Shown here one piece after another: positions 29,665 through 42,074 of a stretch of DNA of 64,000 nt. The notes under the pieces are model-generated. The model was not told where the DNA came from. It did not search any database and saw nothing but the letters and a program-made list of their open reading frames with translations. The position numbers and the translations under genes were made by a program. The stretch is taken from assembly GCF_003350535.1 (NCBI RefSeq), contig NZ_QQBB01000008.1, positions 1 to 64,000 on the forward strand. The letters run 5' to 3'. This stretch comes from Microvirga subterranea (GTDB taxonomy: Bacteria; Pseudomonadota; Alphaproteobacteria; Rhizobiales; Beijerinckiaceae). Within the stretch, counting starts at the first letter, position 1; the number at the start of each line of letters is the position of its first letter.

Positions 29665-31341
29665 ATGGCATCCTCTACGGACGAATTGGTTTTCCTGCCC
29701 CTGGGAGGCCTGGGCGAGATCGGCATGAACGCCGCCCTCTACGGGTTCGGGCCTGAAACGAACCGGCAGTGGATCCTCGTCGATTGCGGGATGGGCTTCG
29801 GAGGCGAGGAGCATCTTCCCGGCATCGATCTGGTCTATCCCGACCTCCGCTTCATCGAGGAGGAGCGGCACAATCTCCTCGGCATCTTCATCACCCACGC
29901 GCACGAGGACCATATCGGCGCCCTCGTCGAGATGTGGCCGCGCCTCCGCGCCCCCGTCTACGCCACGAAATTTGCGATCGGCCTCCTGGAGACCCGCCGC
30001 CTGTCGGAGCCGGGTGCCCCGAAGATCGACCTGAACGAGATCGCTCCGGGCCAGCGGTTGAAGCTCGGGCCGTTCGACATCGAGTACGTGCCGGTCGCCC
30101 ACTCGATCCCGGAATCGAACGCCATGGCGATCCGGACCCCGCACGGTCTCGTCGTCCATACGGGTGACTGGAAGCTCGACCCCACTCCCTATCTGGGCAG
30201 CCTGACGTCCGAGGAAACGTTCCGCGCGCTCGGCGACGAGGGCGTGCTGGCTCTGGTCTGCGACTCGACGAACGTGGTGCGCGATGGCGTGAGCCCCAGC
30301 GAGGCGGACGTGTCACGGAACCTGGCCGCGCTCATCAAGGATGCGCCTTACCGGGTCGCGATCACGACCTTCGCGTCGAATGTCGCTCGCATCCGCTCGG
30401 TTGCCGAGGCGGCGCGGGAATGCGGCCGCGAGGTCGTCGTTGTCGGCCGGGCCATGGACAGGGTCGTCGATGTGGCCAACGAATGCGGCTTTCTCGAAGG
30501 GCTGCCTGAGTTCCGCTCCACGGATACCTTCGGCTATCTGCCGCGCGACAAGGTCGTGGCGATCCTGACCGGCTCCCAGGGCGAGCCTCGCGCGGCTCTC
30601 GCGCGCATCTCGCAGGACGAGCACCCGGACATCGCGCTCTCCAAGGGCGACCGGGTCATCTTCTCGTCCCGCGCCATCCCGGGGAATGAGAAGGAGGTCG
30701 GCGGGATCATTAACCGCCTCATCGAGCAGGGGATCGAGGTCATCACCGACCGGACCGAACTGGTGCACGTGTCGGGCCACCCGCGCCGCGGAGAGCTCGC
30801 CCAGATGTATCAGTGGACGAGGCCGCGGATCGCCATTCCGGCCCACGGCGAGGCGCTGCATCTGGAGGAGCATGCGCGGTTCGCCCATGCACAGGGCGTC
30901 CCTGAGGTCGTGCACGGCGTCCGTAACGGCAAGATGGTTCGTCTCGCTCCGGGCCCCGCCGAGATCATCGACGATATACCGGCAGGTCGGCTCTACAAGG
31001 ACGGCAACATCGTCCTGCCCGCGGGAGAACGGGCCGTTCCCGAGCGCCGGAAGCTTTCCTTCGCGGGCATCGTCAGCGTGGCCATCGCCATCGACGGGCA
31101 CGGGGAGATCGCCGGGGATCCGGTGATCGACGCCATGGGGCTGCCGGAAAAGAACCGGCAGGGGGAGAACATCCTCGACATGGTGGCCGATGCGGTTGGA
31201 GACGTTCTCGACGGGCTGTCCAAGGCCAAGCGCCGGGATCCGGAGCTGGTGGAGAATGCGGTCACGCGCACGGTGCGGGCCACCATCAACGAGGCCTGGG
31301 GCAAGAAGCCCGCGTGCCATGTGCTCGTGATCGAGGTATAG
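29665..31341 (+). CDS. rnj: Ribonuclease J
   Basis: A 558-residue metallo-beta-lactamase/beta-CASP ribonuclease with endo- and 5'-exonuclease activity. In alphaproteobacteria it works in rRNA 5'-end maturation and mRNA turnover. The metal-binding signature THAHEDHIGAL is at 77-87 (H78, H80, D82, H83), with the later motifs HSIPES, HTGDWKLD and the beta-CASP HVSGHPRRGEL region. The C-terminal dimerisation domain is present. Translation is probably coupled with birA (3-bp gap). Confidence 0.95.
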   Translation: MASSTDELVFLPLGGLGEIGMNAALYGFGPETNRQWILVDCGMGFGGEEHLPGIDLVYPDLRFIEEERHNLLGIFITHAHEDHIGALVEMWPRLRAPVYATKFAIGLLETRRLSEPGAPKIDLNEIAPGQRLKLGPFDIEYVPVAHSIPESNAMAIRTPHGLVVHTGDWKLDPTPYLGSLTSEETFRALGDEGVLALVCDSTNVVRDGVSPSEADVSRNLAALIKDAPYRVAITTFASNVARIRSVAEAARECGREVVVVGRAMDRVVDVANECGFLEGLPEFRSTDTFGYLPRDKVVAILTGSQGEPRAALARISQDEHPDIALSKGDRVIFSSRAIPGNEKEVGGIINRLIEQGIEVITDRTELVHVSGHPRRGELAQMYQWTRPRIAIPAHGEALHLEEHARFAHAQGVPEVVHGVRNGKMVRLAPGPAEIIDDIPAGRLYKDGNIVLPAGERAVPERRKLSFAGIVSVAIAIDGHGEIAGDPVIDAMGLPEKNRQGENILDMVADAVGDVLDGLSKAKRRDPELVENAVTRTVRATINEAWGKKPACHVLVIEV

Positions 31342-31369
31342 CCACGGTTACGTGATCAGAGGGGACAGA

Positions 31370-31774
31370 ATGATCGGGCGCCTCAACCACATCGCCATCG
31401 CGGTCCGCGACCTCGGGGCCGCGTCGCGGCTCTACCGGGAGACGTTGGGCGCCGAGGTTTCGGCCCCGCAACCCCTGCCCGAGCATGGGGTGACGGTCGT
31501 CTTCATCACTCTCCCCAACACGAAGGTCGAGCTGCTCGAACCCCTCGGCGAGACGTCTCCGATCGCGGGTTTCCTGGACAAGAACCCGGACGGCGGCATC
31601 CATCATGTCTGCTACGAGGTCGAGGACATCCTGGCGGCACGCGACCGGCTCGTTTCCTCGGGCGCCCGTGTGCTGGGCGGCGGAGAGCCGAAGATCGGGG
31701 CTCACGGAAAACCGGTGCTGTTCCTGCATCCGAAGGACTTCAACGGCACCCTGATCGAACTCGAGCAGGCGTAA
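31370..31774 (+). CDS. mce: Methylmalonyl-CoA epimerase
   Basis: A 134-residue protein of the vicinal-oxygen-chelate fold that interconverts (2R)- and (2S)-methylmalonyl-CoA on the way from propionyl-CoA to succinyl-CoA. The paired beta-alpha modules carry the metal ligands: His in LNHIAIAVRDL at residue 6, a second His in GIHHVCYEVED near 81, and Glu in LIELEQA at the end. The start at 31370 has GAGGGGACA upstream; an in-frame start 18 bases earlier is poorer. Confidence 0.93.
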   Translation: MIGRLNHIAIAVRDLGAASRLYRETLGAEVSAPQPLPEHGVTVVFITLPNTKVELLEPLGETSPIAGFLDKNPDGGIHHVCYEVEDILAARDRLVSSGARVLGGGEPKIGAHGKPVLFLHPKDFNGTLIELEQA

Positions 31775-31785
31775 GGGGCAGGGCC

Positions 31786-32121
31786 GTGATCAAGCTGATC
31801 AAATCCGTCGCAGAATCAACTTGGGCAACCGTGGCGGTCGTCGTTGTCCTCACGGCCATCGCCATCGCGGTCGTCGTCAATTTCCTCGGCATGCGGGTCA
31901 GCGGCAGCCTGGCCCTGTATTTCGTGATCTGGTGGATCCTGCTCTTCGCCGTGCTCCCGTTCGGGGTGCGCAGCCAGATCGAGGCCGGGGAGGTGGTCAA
32001 GGGCAGTGAGCCGGGAGCTCCTGCGGCGCCGGCCCTGCGCGAGAAGGCCATCTGGACCACCCTGGTGGCGTCGACCGTCCTGGTGATCGTCGCAGGCGTT
32101 CTGCCCCTCTCGGGCCTCTGA
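31786..32121 (+). CDS. DUF1467 family inner-membrane protein
   Basis: A 111-residue protein with three predicted features: a hydrophobic helix VAVVVVLTAIAIAVVVNFLG (about 16-36), a second helix around ALYFVIWWILLFAVLPFGV (about 43-61), and a third near the C-terminus (TLVASTVLVIVAGVLPL). The WWxxxFxVLPFGVRSQ signature between helix 2 and the loop is that of DUF1467, an alphaproteobacterial family of unknown function that is typically found between mce and proS, as here. Start is GTG, 11 bases after mce, with AAGGGGCAGG as the ribosome site. Confidence 0.88.
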   Translation: MIKLIKSVAESTWATVAVVVVLTAIAIAVVVNFLGMRVSGSLALYFVIWWILLFAVLPFGVRSQIEAGEVVKGSEPGAPAAPALREKAIWTTLVASTVLVIVAGVLPLSGL

Positions 32122-32144
32122 AATTCAAGAAAAAGCGAGGGGCC

Positions 32145-32173
32145 AAAAAGAAAAAGCAAGGCTTTCGCCTTGC
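32145..32173 (-). terminator. Intrinsic terminator on the minus strand upstream of proS
   Basis: Read on the minus strand, GCAAGGC (32173-32167) and GCCTTGC (32162-32156) form a 7-bp stem around GAAA, followed by TTTTTCTTTTT. On the plus strand there is no T-run after the stem, so it is not an ordinary terminator of the DUF1467 gene. Confidence 0.7.
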
Positions 32174-32304
32174 CTGAACTGCCTTTTGGCCATGTTGTCC
32201 CTTGGCTTTCTTACGCCGTCGCTTGTCATAGCGAGCGAGGGACTTGTTCCTCCCGAAACTCGGACCGCTCAGCCTTTGACCAAAGACCGGTCGAAAGCGT
32301 TAGC
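32145..32304 (-). ncRNA. Candidate structured small RNA (minus strand)
   Basis: Between the DUF1467 gene and proS the minus strand has a complete transcription unit without a gene. There is a near-consensus promoter, a start expected near 32304, and an intrinsic terminator ending at 32145, about 160 bases in all. Inside are several stems: 32233-32237 with 32266-32270, nested 32239-32242 with 32251-32254 presenting GGAACAAG in the loop, and 32219-32223 with 32230-32234. I do not recognise a known RNA family (it lacks RNase P, 4.5S and tmRNA motifs). A 34-codon ORF inside runs past the terminator and is not convincing. Confidence 0.42.
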
Positions 32305-32310
32305 GGCTTG

Positions 32311-32339
32311 TTTATAGCCGCCTCAAAGTGGCCTGTCAT
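32311..32339 (-). promoter_or_regulatory. Sigma-70 type promoter on the minus strand
   Basis: On the minus strand ATGACA (32339-32334) and TATAAA (32316-32311) are separated by exactly 17 bp, with five of six matches to each consensus hexamer. It faces away from proS toward the terminator at 32145-32173, with no protein gene in between. Confidence 0.5.
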
Positions 32340-32517
32340 CTTTTTTGGCAGCCTCTGATGCAATTTTCGGCATATCTTGTATTGACCTTTGGTATTAGAC
32401 ACTCGCCGCGGCCCCATGCGTGGACATGACAGCTTGTCTTTTGCCGGGGGTCTGTGTTGTGTGCTTGAAACGAGTCGCGACCGGTCTTTCCACATCCATC
32501 GACACTGAAGGCGTTCC

Positions 32518-33846
32518 ATGCGTTTGAGCCGCTATTTCCTGCCCATTCTCCGCGAAACGCCGAAAGAGGCGGAGATCGTCTCCCACCGTCTCATGCTGCG
32601 CGCCGGCATGATCCGCCAGGAAGCCGCAGGGATCTACGCCTGGCTGCCGCTGGGCCTGAAGGTCCTGAACAAGGTCAATGCCATCGTGCGCGAGGAGCAG
32701 AACCGCTCCGGGGCGATCGAGCTTCTCATGCCGACGATCCAGTCCGCGGATCTCTGGCGGGAATCGGGCCGCTACGACGCCTACGGCAAGGAGATGCTCC
32801 GCATCCAGGATCGGCACGAGCGCGAGATGCTCTTCGGGCCGACCAACGAGGAGATGATCACGGAGATCTTCCGCGGCTACGTGCGCTCCTACAAGGACCT
32901 GCCGCTGAACCTGTACCACATCCAGTGGAAGTTCCGTGACGAGGTGCGTCCGCGCTTCGGCGTCATGCGCTCGCGCGAGTTCCTGATGAAGGACGCCTAT
33001 TCCTTCGACCTGGACCAGGCCGGCGCCGTCCACTCCTACAACAAGATGTTCGTGGCCTACCTTCGCACCTTCGCCCGCATGGGCCTGAAGGCGATCCCGA
33101 TGCGCGCCGATACCGGTCCTATCGGCGGCAACCTGAGCCACGAATTCATCATCCTGGCCTCCACGGGCGAGAGCGAGGTCTTCTGCCACGCGGACTACCT
33201 GAACTACGACATTCCTGCGGCCGATACGAACTTCGACGACATCCAGGGCCTGCAGGGCATCGTCGACAAGTGGACGACGCTCTATGCCGCGACCTCCGAG
33301 ATGCACGACGAGGCGGGCTTCGAGGCGATCCCAGACGACAAGAAGATGTCGGCGCGCGGCATCGAGGTCGGCCATATCTTCTATTTCGGCACCAAGTACT
33401 CGGCCCCGATGGGCGCCAAGGTGATGGGACCGGACGGGCAGGAACGGGAGGTCCACATGGGCTCCTACGGCATCGGCCCGAGCCGCCTCATCGCCGCGAT
33501 CATCGAGGCGAGCCACGACGAGAGCGGCATCATCTGGCCCGAGGCCGTCGCACCGTTCGACGTGGCGATCCTGAACCTCAAGACCGGCGATTCCGCCACG
33601 GATGCGGCCTCGGACCGGCTCTACAAGGAGCTGACCGCTGCCGGCCGCGACGTGCTCTACGACGACCGCGACGAGCGCCCAGGCGGCAAGTTCGCCACCG
33701 CCGACCTGATCGGCATTCCCTGGCAGGTCCTCGTCGGCCCCAAGAGCCTGGCCGAGGGCAAGGTGGAGCTGAAGCACCGCGCCACGGGCGAGCGGGAGAT
33801 CCTGCCGCTCTCCGACGTGGTTTCCCGCCTGACCGCACCCAAATAA
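32518..33846 (+). CDS. proS: Prolyl-tRNA synthetase (short alphaproteobacterial type)
   Basis: Class II aminoacyl-tRNA synthetase of 442 residues. It is about 130 residues shorter than the E. coli enzyme because the editing (INS) insertion between motifs 2 and 3 is missing, which is typical of alphaproteobacteria and mitochondria. Editing of Ala-tRNAPro therefore depends on a separate protein. Motif 2 is seen in [21 protein letters not shown] (about residues 144-164) and motif 3 in [16 protein letters not shown] (about 319-334). The anticodon-binding domain ends the protein. Confidence 0.97.
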   Translation: MRLSRYFLPILRETPKEAEIVSHRLMLRAGMIRQEAAGIYAWLPLGLKVLNKVNAIVREEQNRSGAIELLMPTIQSADLWRESGRYDAYGKEMLRIQDRHEREMLFGPTNEEMITEIFRGYVRSYKDLPLNLYHIQWKFRDEVRPRFGVMRSREFLMKDAYSFDLDQAGAVHSYNKMFVAYLRTFARMGLKAIPMRADTGPIGGNLSHEFIILASTGESEVFCHADYLNYDIPAADTNFDDIQGLQGIVDKWTTLYAATSEMHDEAGFEAIPDDKKMSARGIEVGHIFYFGTKYSAPMGAKVMGPDGQEREVHMGSYGIGPSRLIAAIIEASHDESGIIWPEAVAPFDVAILNLKTGDSATDAASDRLYKELTAAGRDVLYDDRDERPGGKFATADLIGIPWQVLVGPKSLAEGKVELKHRATGEREILPLSDVVSRLTAPK

Positions 33847-33853
33847 GGGCACG

Positions 33854-35143
33854 ATGGCCAAGACCTCGTCCACCAAGGCGGCGCCCACCGGGACCAAGCC
33901 CTTCTCGCTTTTCGAGTGGATGCTCGCCGGGCGCTATCTGCGCACGCGACGGCGGGAGGGCTTCGTGTCGGTCATCGCCGGATTCTCGTTCCTCGGCATC
34001 ATGCTGGGCGTCGCGACGCTCATCGTCGTGCTGTCGGTCATGAACGGCTTCCGCAAGGAACTGCTCGACAAGATCGTCGGCATCAACGGCCACATCTTCG
34101 TCGCGCCGATCGAGTCGCCGCTTACCGACTACGCGGAGGTGGCCCAGCGGATTGCGGCGGTTCCGGGCGTCAAGCGGGCAATTCCCCTGGTCGAGGGGCA
34201 GGCCTTCGGCTCCTCGCAGTACAACGGCAGCGGCGTGCTCGTGCGCGGCATCCGGGGCGAGGACCTCCGACGGATCGACTACATCGCCAACAACCTCCGG
34301 CAGGGCACGCTCGAGAACTTCGAGAACGGGGAGGGCGTCGCCATCGGGCGCCGCCTCGCGGAAGCCCTGTCCCTTCAGGCCGGCGACACGTTCACGCTCA
34401 TCACCCCACGCGGCGCGGCGACGCCGTTCGGGACAGCGCCGCGGGTCAAGGGATATCCCGTGAAGGCGATCTTCGAGATCGGAATGTCCGAGTTCGACTC
34501 GAGCTTCGTCTACATGCCGCTCGCGGAGGCGCAGGCCTATTTCAACCGCCAGAACGACGTTCAGCTCATCGAGGTCTTCCTCGAGAATGCCGACCGGGTC
34601 GATGAGGCGCGCGCCGCCATCGAGGCGGCGGCGGGCCGACAGATCCTCATGACCGACTGGCGGCAGCGCAACCGCACCTTCTTCGGGGCGCTGGAGGTGG
34701 AGCGGAATGTCATGTTCCTCATCCTCACCCTCATCGTCCTGGTGGCGGCCCTCAACATCATCTCGGGCCTCATCATGCTGGTGAAGGACAAGTCCGAGGA
34801 CATCGCGATCCTTCGCACCATGGGGGCGACGCGCGGCGCGATCATGCGCGTCTTCCTCATCACGGGGGCATCGATCGGCATCGTCGGCACGATCGCAGGG
34901 TTCGCGCTCGGGCTCGTGCTGGCGCTCAATGTCGAGTCGATCCGCAATTTCATCTCGCACCTGACGAACACCAACCTGTTTCCGGCGGAGCTCTATTTCC
35001 TCAGCCGATTGCCGGCCGATGTGGATCCGCGCGAGGTGATCACGATCCTCATCATGGCCATGGTGCTGTCGCTCCTCGCCACCCTCTATCCGTCCTGGCG
35101 GGCCGCGAAGCTCGATCCGGTCGAAGCGCTGCGCTACGGATAG
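33854..35143 (+). CDS. lolC: Lipoprotein-releasing ABC transporter permease
   Basis: A 429-residue inner-membrane protein of the LolC/LolE family. It has an N-terminal membrane helix (about 40-62, SVIAGFSFLGIMLGVATLIVVLSVMNGF), a large periplasmic MacB-like domain, and three C-terminal helices (FtsX domain) from about residue 285. With LolD it extracts mature lipoproteins from the inner membrane and passes them to LolA. Only one permease gene is present here, so the complex may be the LolF-type homodimer. lolD begins 3 bases after the stop. Confidence 0.93.
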   Translation: MAKTSSTKAAPTGTKPFSLFEWMLAGRYLRTRRREGFVSVIAGFSFLGIMLGVATLIVVLSVMNGFRKELLDKIVGINGHIFVAPIESPLTDYAEVAQRIAAVPGVKRAIPLVEGQAFGSSQYNGSGVLVRGIRGEDLRRIDYIANNLRQGTLENFENGEGVAIGRRLAEALSLQAGDTFTLITPRGAATPFGTAPRVKGYPVKAIFEIGMSEFDSSFVYMPLAEAQAYFNRQNDVQLIEVFLENADRVDEARAAIEAAAGRQILMTDWRQRNRTFFGALEVERNVMFLILTLIVLVAALNIISGLIMLVKDKSEDIAILRTMGATRGAIMRVFLITGASIGIVGTIAGFALGLVLALNVESIRNFISHLTNTNLFPAELYFLSRLPADVDPREVITILIMAMVLSLLATLYPSWRAAKLDPVEALRYG

Positions 35144-35146
35144 CCC

Positions 35147-35842
<696 letters not shown>

Positions 35843-36108
35843 GGCTTCACTCTTTTCGTCAGCCGCCTATCGTCCCCAATGCTCCGGAGGGCTGGGAAAG
35901 GGATTTCCCGCTTGGCGCGCACGTGCGGGTGGCTTCCGTTCCTTACCTGTGTCTCCGCCGCCTCAGGCTGGGAACCACATCGGCTCGATCCACGCCTCCC
36001 CGGCCTTAAGACTCTGTTGACTCCGTCCAAACGGCAGGTTCTGCACACCCTTTACACAGAACATCCGCCGAACAAAAATGAACATACAAGGAACACGGAG
36101 TTGGAACC
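35843..36108. other. Intergenic region between lolD and the 33-residue membrane peptide gene
   Basis: About 266 bases with no convincing protein gene on either strand. TTGACT at 36017-36022 resembles a -35 element, but no -10 element lies at the right distance (TTTACA at 36051 is too far). No terminator for lolD with a T-run was found. Confidence 0.5.
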
Positions 36109-36210
36109 ATGCTGCGAATGATCGTCGAGACGGCCGCTGAAATCGCTTCCCTGATCATGTTCGGATCTGCCATAGCAATCTGGGCGCTGGTACTCTCCCC
36201 CGTGGCATAA
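36109..36210 (+). CDS. Small single-helix membrane protein (33 residues)
   Basis: An ATG with GGAG 8 bases upstream opens a 33-codon frame ending in TAA. The peptide has a short charged N-terminus (MLRMIVETAAEI) followed by a hydrophobic run of about 20 residues (ASLIMFGSAIAIWALVLSPV), so it should insert as a single membrane helix. A 10-bp hairpin (36234-36243 with 36261-36270) follows. The gene is too short for usual gene callers. Function is unknown; the good ribosome site, hydrophobic pattern and isolated position support a real gene. Confidence 0.6.
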   Translation: MLRMIVETAAEIASLIMFGSAIAIWALVLSPVA

Positions 36211-36233
36211 TCCTCACGATTCACAGGAACCAT

Positions 36234-36270
36234 TTCTCCCCAACCGTCGGTAACGACCGCTTGGGGAGAA
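36234..36270 (+). terminator. Hairpin after the small membrane protein gene
   Basis: A perfect 10-bp stem TTCTCCCCAA/TTGGGGAGAA surrounds a 17-base loop. There is no clear T-run, so a Rho-independent end is uncertain. It lies 38 bases before the dnaE start. Confidence 0.4.
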
Positions 36271-36307
36271 TCGTGTCACACTAGGCGCCTGTCTCGAGTT
36301 TCGGTTC

Positions 36308-39778
<3,471 letters not shown>

Positions 39779-39815
39779 GCCGCTCGTCCCTTCCGTCCGG
39801 GGAGGGACGACCTGC

Positions 39816-39844
39816 TTGCAATTCCCTATCTTTCCGCCTATATG
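39816..39844 (+). promoter_or_regulatory. Sigma-70 type promoter of rpsB-tsf
   Basis: TTGCAA (39816-39821) and TATATG (39839-39844) have an exact 17-bp spacer. The predicted start near 39851 gives a leader of about 95 bases before rpsB. Confidence 0.5.
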
Positions 39845-39872
39845 CGCCGCATCCCACACGCGGAGCCTGTCC

Positions 39873-39937
39873 TCATGTCCTGAGGCAATCCCGGTGGCCG
39901 GTCGACCGGTCCACTGCTCCGCGGAGGCTTAACCGGA
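39873..39937 (+). promoter_or_regulatory. Possible structured leader of rpsB
   Basis: The leader contains CCTCA...TGAGG, a 12-bp palindrome CCGGTCGACCGG (39898-39909) flanked by GTGG and CCAC, and CTCCGCGGAG. S2 represses its own synthesis through a leader structure in several proteobacteria. Whether this leader belongs to that motif was not established. Confidence 0.3.
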
Positions 39938-39946
39938 GAATAGACA

Positions 39947-40963
39947 ATGGCGCTTCCTGATTTCTCGATGCGCAGCCTCCTCGAGGCTGGCGCTCACTTC
40001 GGCCACCAGTCCCACCGCTGGAACCCGAAGATGGGTCCGTACATTTTTGGCACCCGCAACAACATCCACATCATCGACCTCGCCCAGACGGTTCCGATGC
40101 TGCACCGCGCCCTCCAGGCTGTCAGCGACACGGTGGCCAAGGGCGGCCGCGTGCTCTTCGTCGGCACGAAGCGTCAGGCTGCCGATTCTGTCGCCGACGC
40201 GGCCAAGCGTTCGGCCCAGTACTACGTGAACTCCCGCTGGCTCGGCGGCATGCTCACCAACTGGAAGACGATCTCCGGCTCGATCTCGCGCCTGCGCAAG
40301 GTCGACGAGATCCTCGCCGGCGGCGGCCAGGGCCTGACCAAGAAGGAGCGCCTGATGCTCTCCCGCGAGAAGGAGAAGCTTGAGCGCGCCCTGGGCGGCA
40401 TCAAGGACATGGGCGGCACGCCCGACCTGATCTTCGTGATCGACACCAACAAGGAGCAGCTCGCGATCCAGGAGGCCAAGCGCCTCGGCATCCCGGTTGC
40501 CGCCATCGTCGACACGAACTGCGACCCGGACGGCATCACCTTCCCGGTCCCGGCCAACGACGACGCCGGCCGCGCGATCTCGCTCTACTGCGACCTGATC
40601 GCCCGCGCCGCTCTTGACGGCATCTCCCGCGGCGCCGGTGCCATGGGCATCGACATCGGCGAGTCCGAGAACCCGGTGGCCGAGGAGCTCCCGGCCAACG
40701 ACGCGGCTCCGGCGGCCTACGAGGGCGAGCAGTTCGAGCGTCTCGCGGCTCCCCGCGGCGCTCCGGACGACCTCACCAAGCTGAACGGCGTCGGCCCGCA
40801 GCTCGAGAAGAAGCTGAACGAAGCCGGCATCTTCCACTACTGGCAGCTGGCCGCCATGCAGCCGGGCGACGTCGCCCAGCTCGACAAGGACCTGAAGCTG
40901 AACGGCCGCGTCGAGCGCGACGGCTGGCTCGGTCAGGCCCGGTCGATGATCGAGGCGGCGTAA
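39947..40963 (+). CDS. rpsB: 30S ribosomal protein S2 with C-terminal helix-hairpin-helix extension
   Basis: The first 245 or so residues are ordinary S2: [26 protein letters not shown], the [16 protein letters not shown] motif, and [16 protein letters not shown]. The protein is 338 residues, about 95 longer than the E. coli one. After an acidic, Ala-rich linker (about 246-273) comes a compact domain (274-338) with [22 protein letters not shown], a helix-hairpin-helix pattern like that in nucleic-acid-binding and some ribosomal extension domains, and [12 protein letters not shown] at the end. The core function in the 30S subunit is certain; the role of the extension is not known. Confidence 0.97.
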   Translation: MALPDFSMRSLLEAGAHFGHQSHRWNPKMGPYIFGTRNNIHIIDLAQTVPMLHRALQAVSDTVAKGGRVLFVGTKRQAADSVADAAKRSAQYYVNSRWLGGMLTNWKTISGSISRLRKVDEILAGGGQGLTKKERLMLSREKEKLERALGGIKDMGGTPDLIFVIDTNKEQLAIQEAKRLGIPVAAIVDTNCDPDGITFPVPANDDAGRAISLYCDLIARAALDGISRGAGAMGIDIGESENPVAEELPANDAAPAAYEGEQFERLAAPRGAPDDLTKLNGVGPQLEKKLNEAGIFHYWQLAAMQPGDVAQLDKDLKLNGRVERDGWLGQARSMIEAA

Positions 40964-41011
40964 GGCCCGCTGGCGCTGCGAACATTGCGGCGCCGCCTGA
41001 AGAAATTGATC

Positions 41012-41040
41012 GAGCCCGGCGTTCCCTGAGCGCCGGGCTC
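41012..41040 (+). promoter_or_regulatory. Hairpin between rpsB and tsf
   Basis: A 10-bp GAGCCCGGCG/CGCCGGGCTC stem surrounds a 9-base loop. The following CCTATATG has no T-tract, so it is more likely an attenuator or processing structure than a full terminator. It ends 32 bases before tsf. Confidence 0.45.
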
Positions 41041-41072
41041 CCTATATGCGTAAACCTGTGAAAGGATGAGCC

Positions 41073-42002
41073 ATGGCGAACATTACCGCTGCGATGGTGA
41101 AGGAGCTGCGCGACAAGACCAGCGCCGGCATGATGGACTGCAAGACGGCCCTCAACGAGACCAACGGTGATATCGAAGCCGCTGTAGACTGGCTGCGCAA
41201 GAAGGGCCTCTCCAAGGCCGCCAAGAAGGCCGGCCGCGTCGCCGCCGAGGGCCTTGTCGCCGTCGAGTCCGCCGGTCACACCGCCACGATCCTCGAGGTC
41301 AACTCCGAGACCGACTTCGTCGCCCGCAACGACCAGTTCCAGGCTTTCGTCCGCGAGGCCGCCAAGATCGCCCTCATGGGCGACGGCACGATCGAGTCGC
41401 TCGAAGGCGCCCACTTCCCCGGCTCGCAGACCACGGTCAAGGACCGCCTGCAGGAGCTGATCGCCACCATCGGCGAGAACATGACGCTGCGCCGCGTGGC
41501 GAAGCTCGAGGTCTCGAAGGGCCTGATCTCGTCCTACGTCCACAACGCAGTGACCGAAGGCCTCGGCAAGATCGGCGTCCTCGTGGCGCTCGAGTCCGAA
41601 GGCGACGTGACCGTGCTCGGCAACCTCGGCCGTCAGATCGCGATGCACATCGCGGCGACGAACCCGGTCGCCGTCGACGCTTCCGGCATCGATGCCGCCA
41701 CGATCGAGCGCGAGAGCGCGATCCTGCGCGAGAAGAACGCCGGTAAGCCGGACAACGTGCTGCAGAAGATCGTCGAGAGCGGCCTGAAGAGCTACTACAA
41801 GGAGGTCACCCTCCTCGAGCAGTCCTTCGTGCACGATCCGTCGAAGAGCGTCACGCAGGTCCTCAAGGAGGCCGAGTCCAAGGCCGGCAAGCCGGTCGCC
41901 CTCAAGGGCTTCGTCCGCTTCGCCCTCGGCGAGGGCATCGAGAAGGAGGAAGCTCCGGACTTCGCGGCCGAAGTGGCCGCACAGGCCGGGCTCAAGGCCT
42001 AA
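41073..42002 (+). CDS. tsf: Elongation factor Ts
   Basis: A 309-residue guanine-nucleotide exchange factor for EF-Tu. The N-terminal UBA-like domain starts [27 protein letters not shown] (about 1-27) and includes the conserved [12 protein letters not shown] signature. The core continues with [17 protein letters not shown], the exchange motif TDFVARN that contacts EF-Tu. Two dimerisation subdomains and the C-terminal module are present. It sits in the universal rpsB-tsf pair and ends with a terminator. Confidence 0.98.
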   Translation: MANITAAMVKELRDKTSAGMMDCKTALNETNGDIEAAVDWLRKKGLSKAAKKAGRVAAEGLVAVESAGHTATILEVNSETDFVARNDQFQAFVREAAKIALMGDGTIESLEGAHFPGSQTTVKDRLQELIATIGENMTLRRVAKLEVSKGLISSYVHNAVTEGLGKIGVLVALESEGDVTVLGNLGRQIAMHIAATNPVAVDASGIDAATIERESAILREKNAGKPDNVLQKIVESGLKSYYKEVTLLEQSFVHDPSKSVTQVLKEAESKAGKPVALKGFVRFALGEGIEKEEAPDFAAEVAAQAGLKA

Positions 42003-42016
42003 AGCAGACCTCACGC

Positions 42017-42044
42017 AAAACGGCGGCTCTCGGGCCGCCGTTTT
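42017..42044 (+). terminator. Intrinsic terminator of tsf
   Basis: CGGCGGC (42021-42027) pairs with GCCGCCG (42034-42040), with AAAA before and TTTT after the stem. The T-run is short, so some read-through into pyrH is possible. Confidence 0.75.
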
Positions 42045-42074
42045 CATGAGAAGGTTTGAAAAGAGGGTCAGACA

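Noticed and set aside
32125-32229. A 34-codon minus-strand ORF inside the candidate small RNA
   Set aside because: It has GGGAGGAAC upstream but runs past the terminator hairpin and shows no recognisable sequence; kept as a note only.
32170-32358. A 62-codon plus-strand frame before proS
   Set aside because: It lies in the intergenic region and has no ribosome site or protein-like composition.
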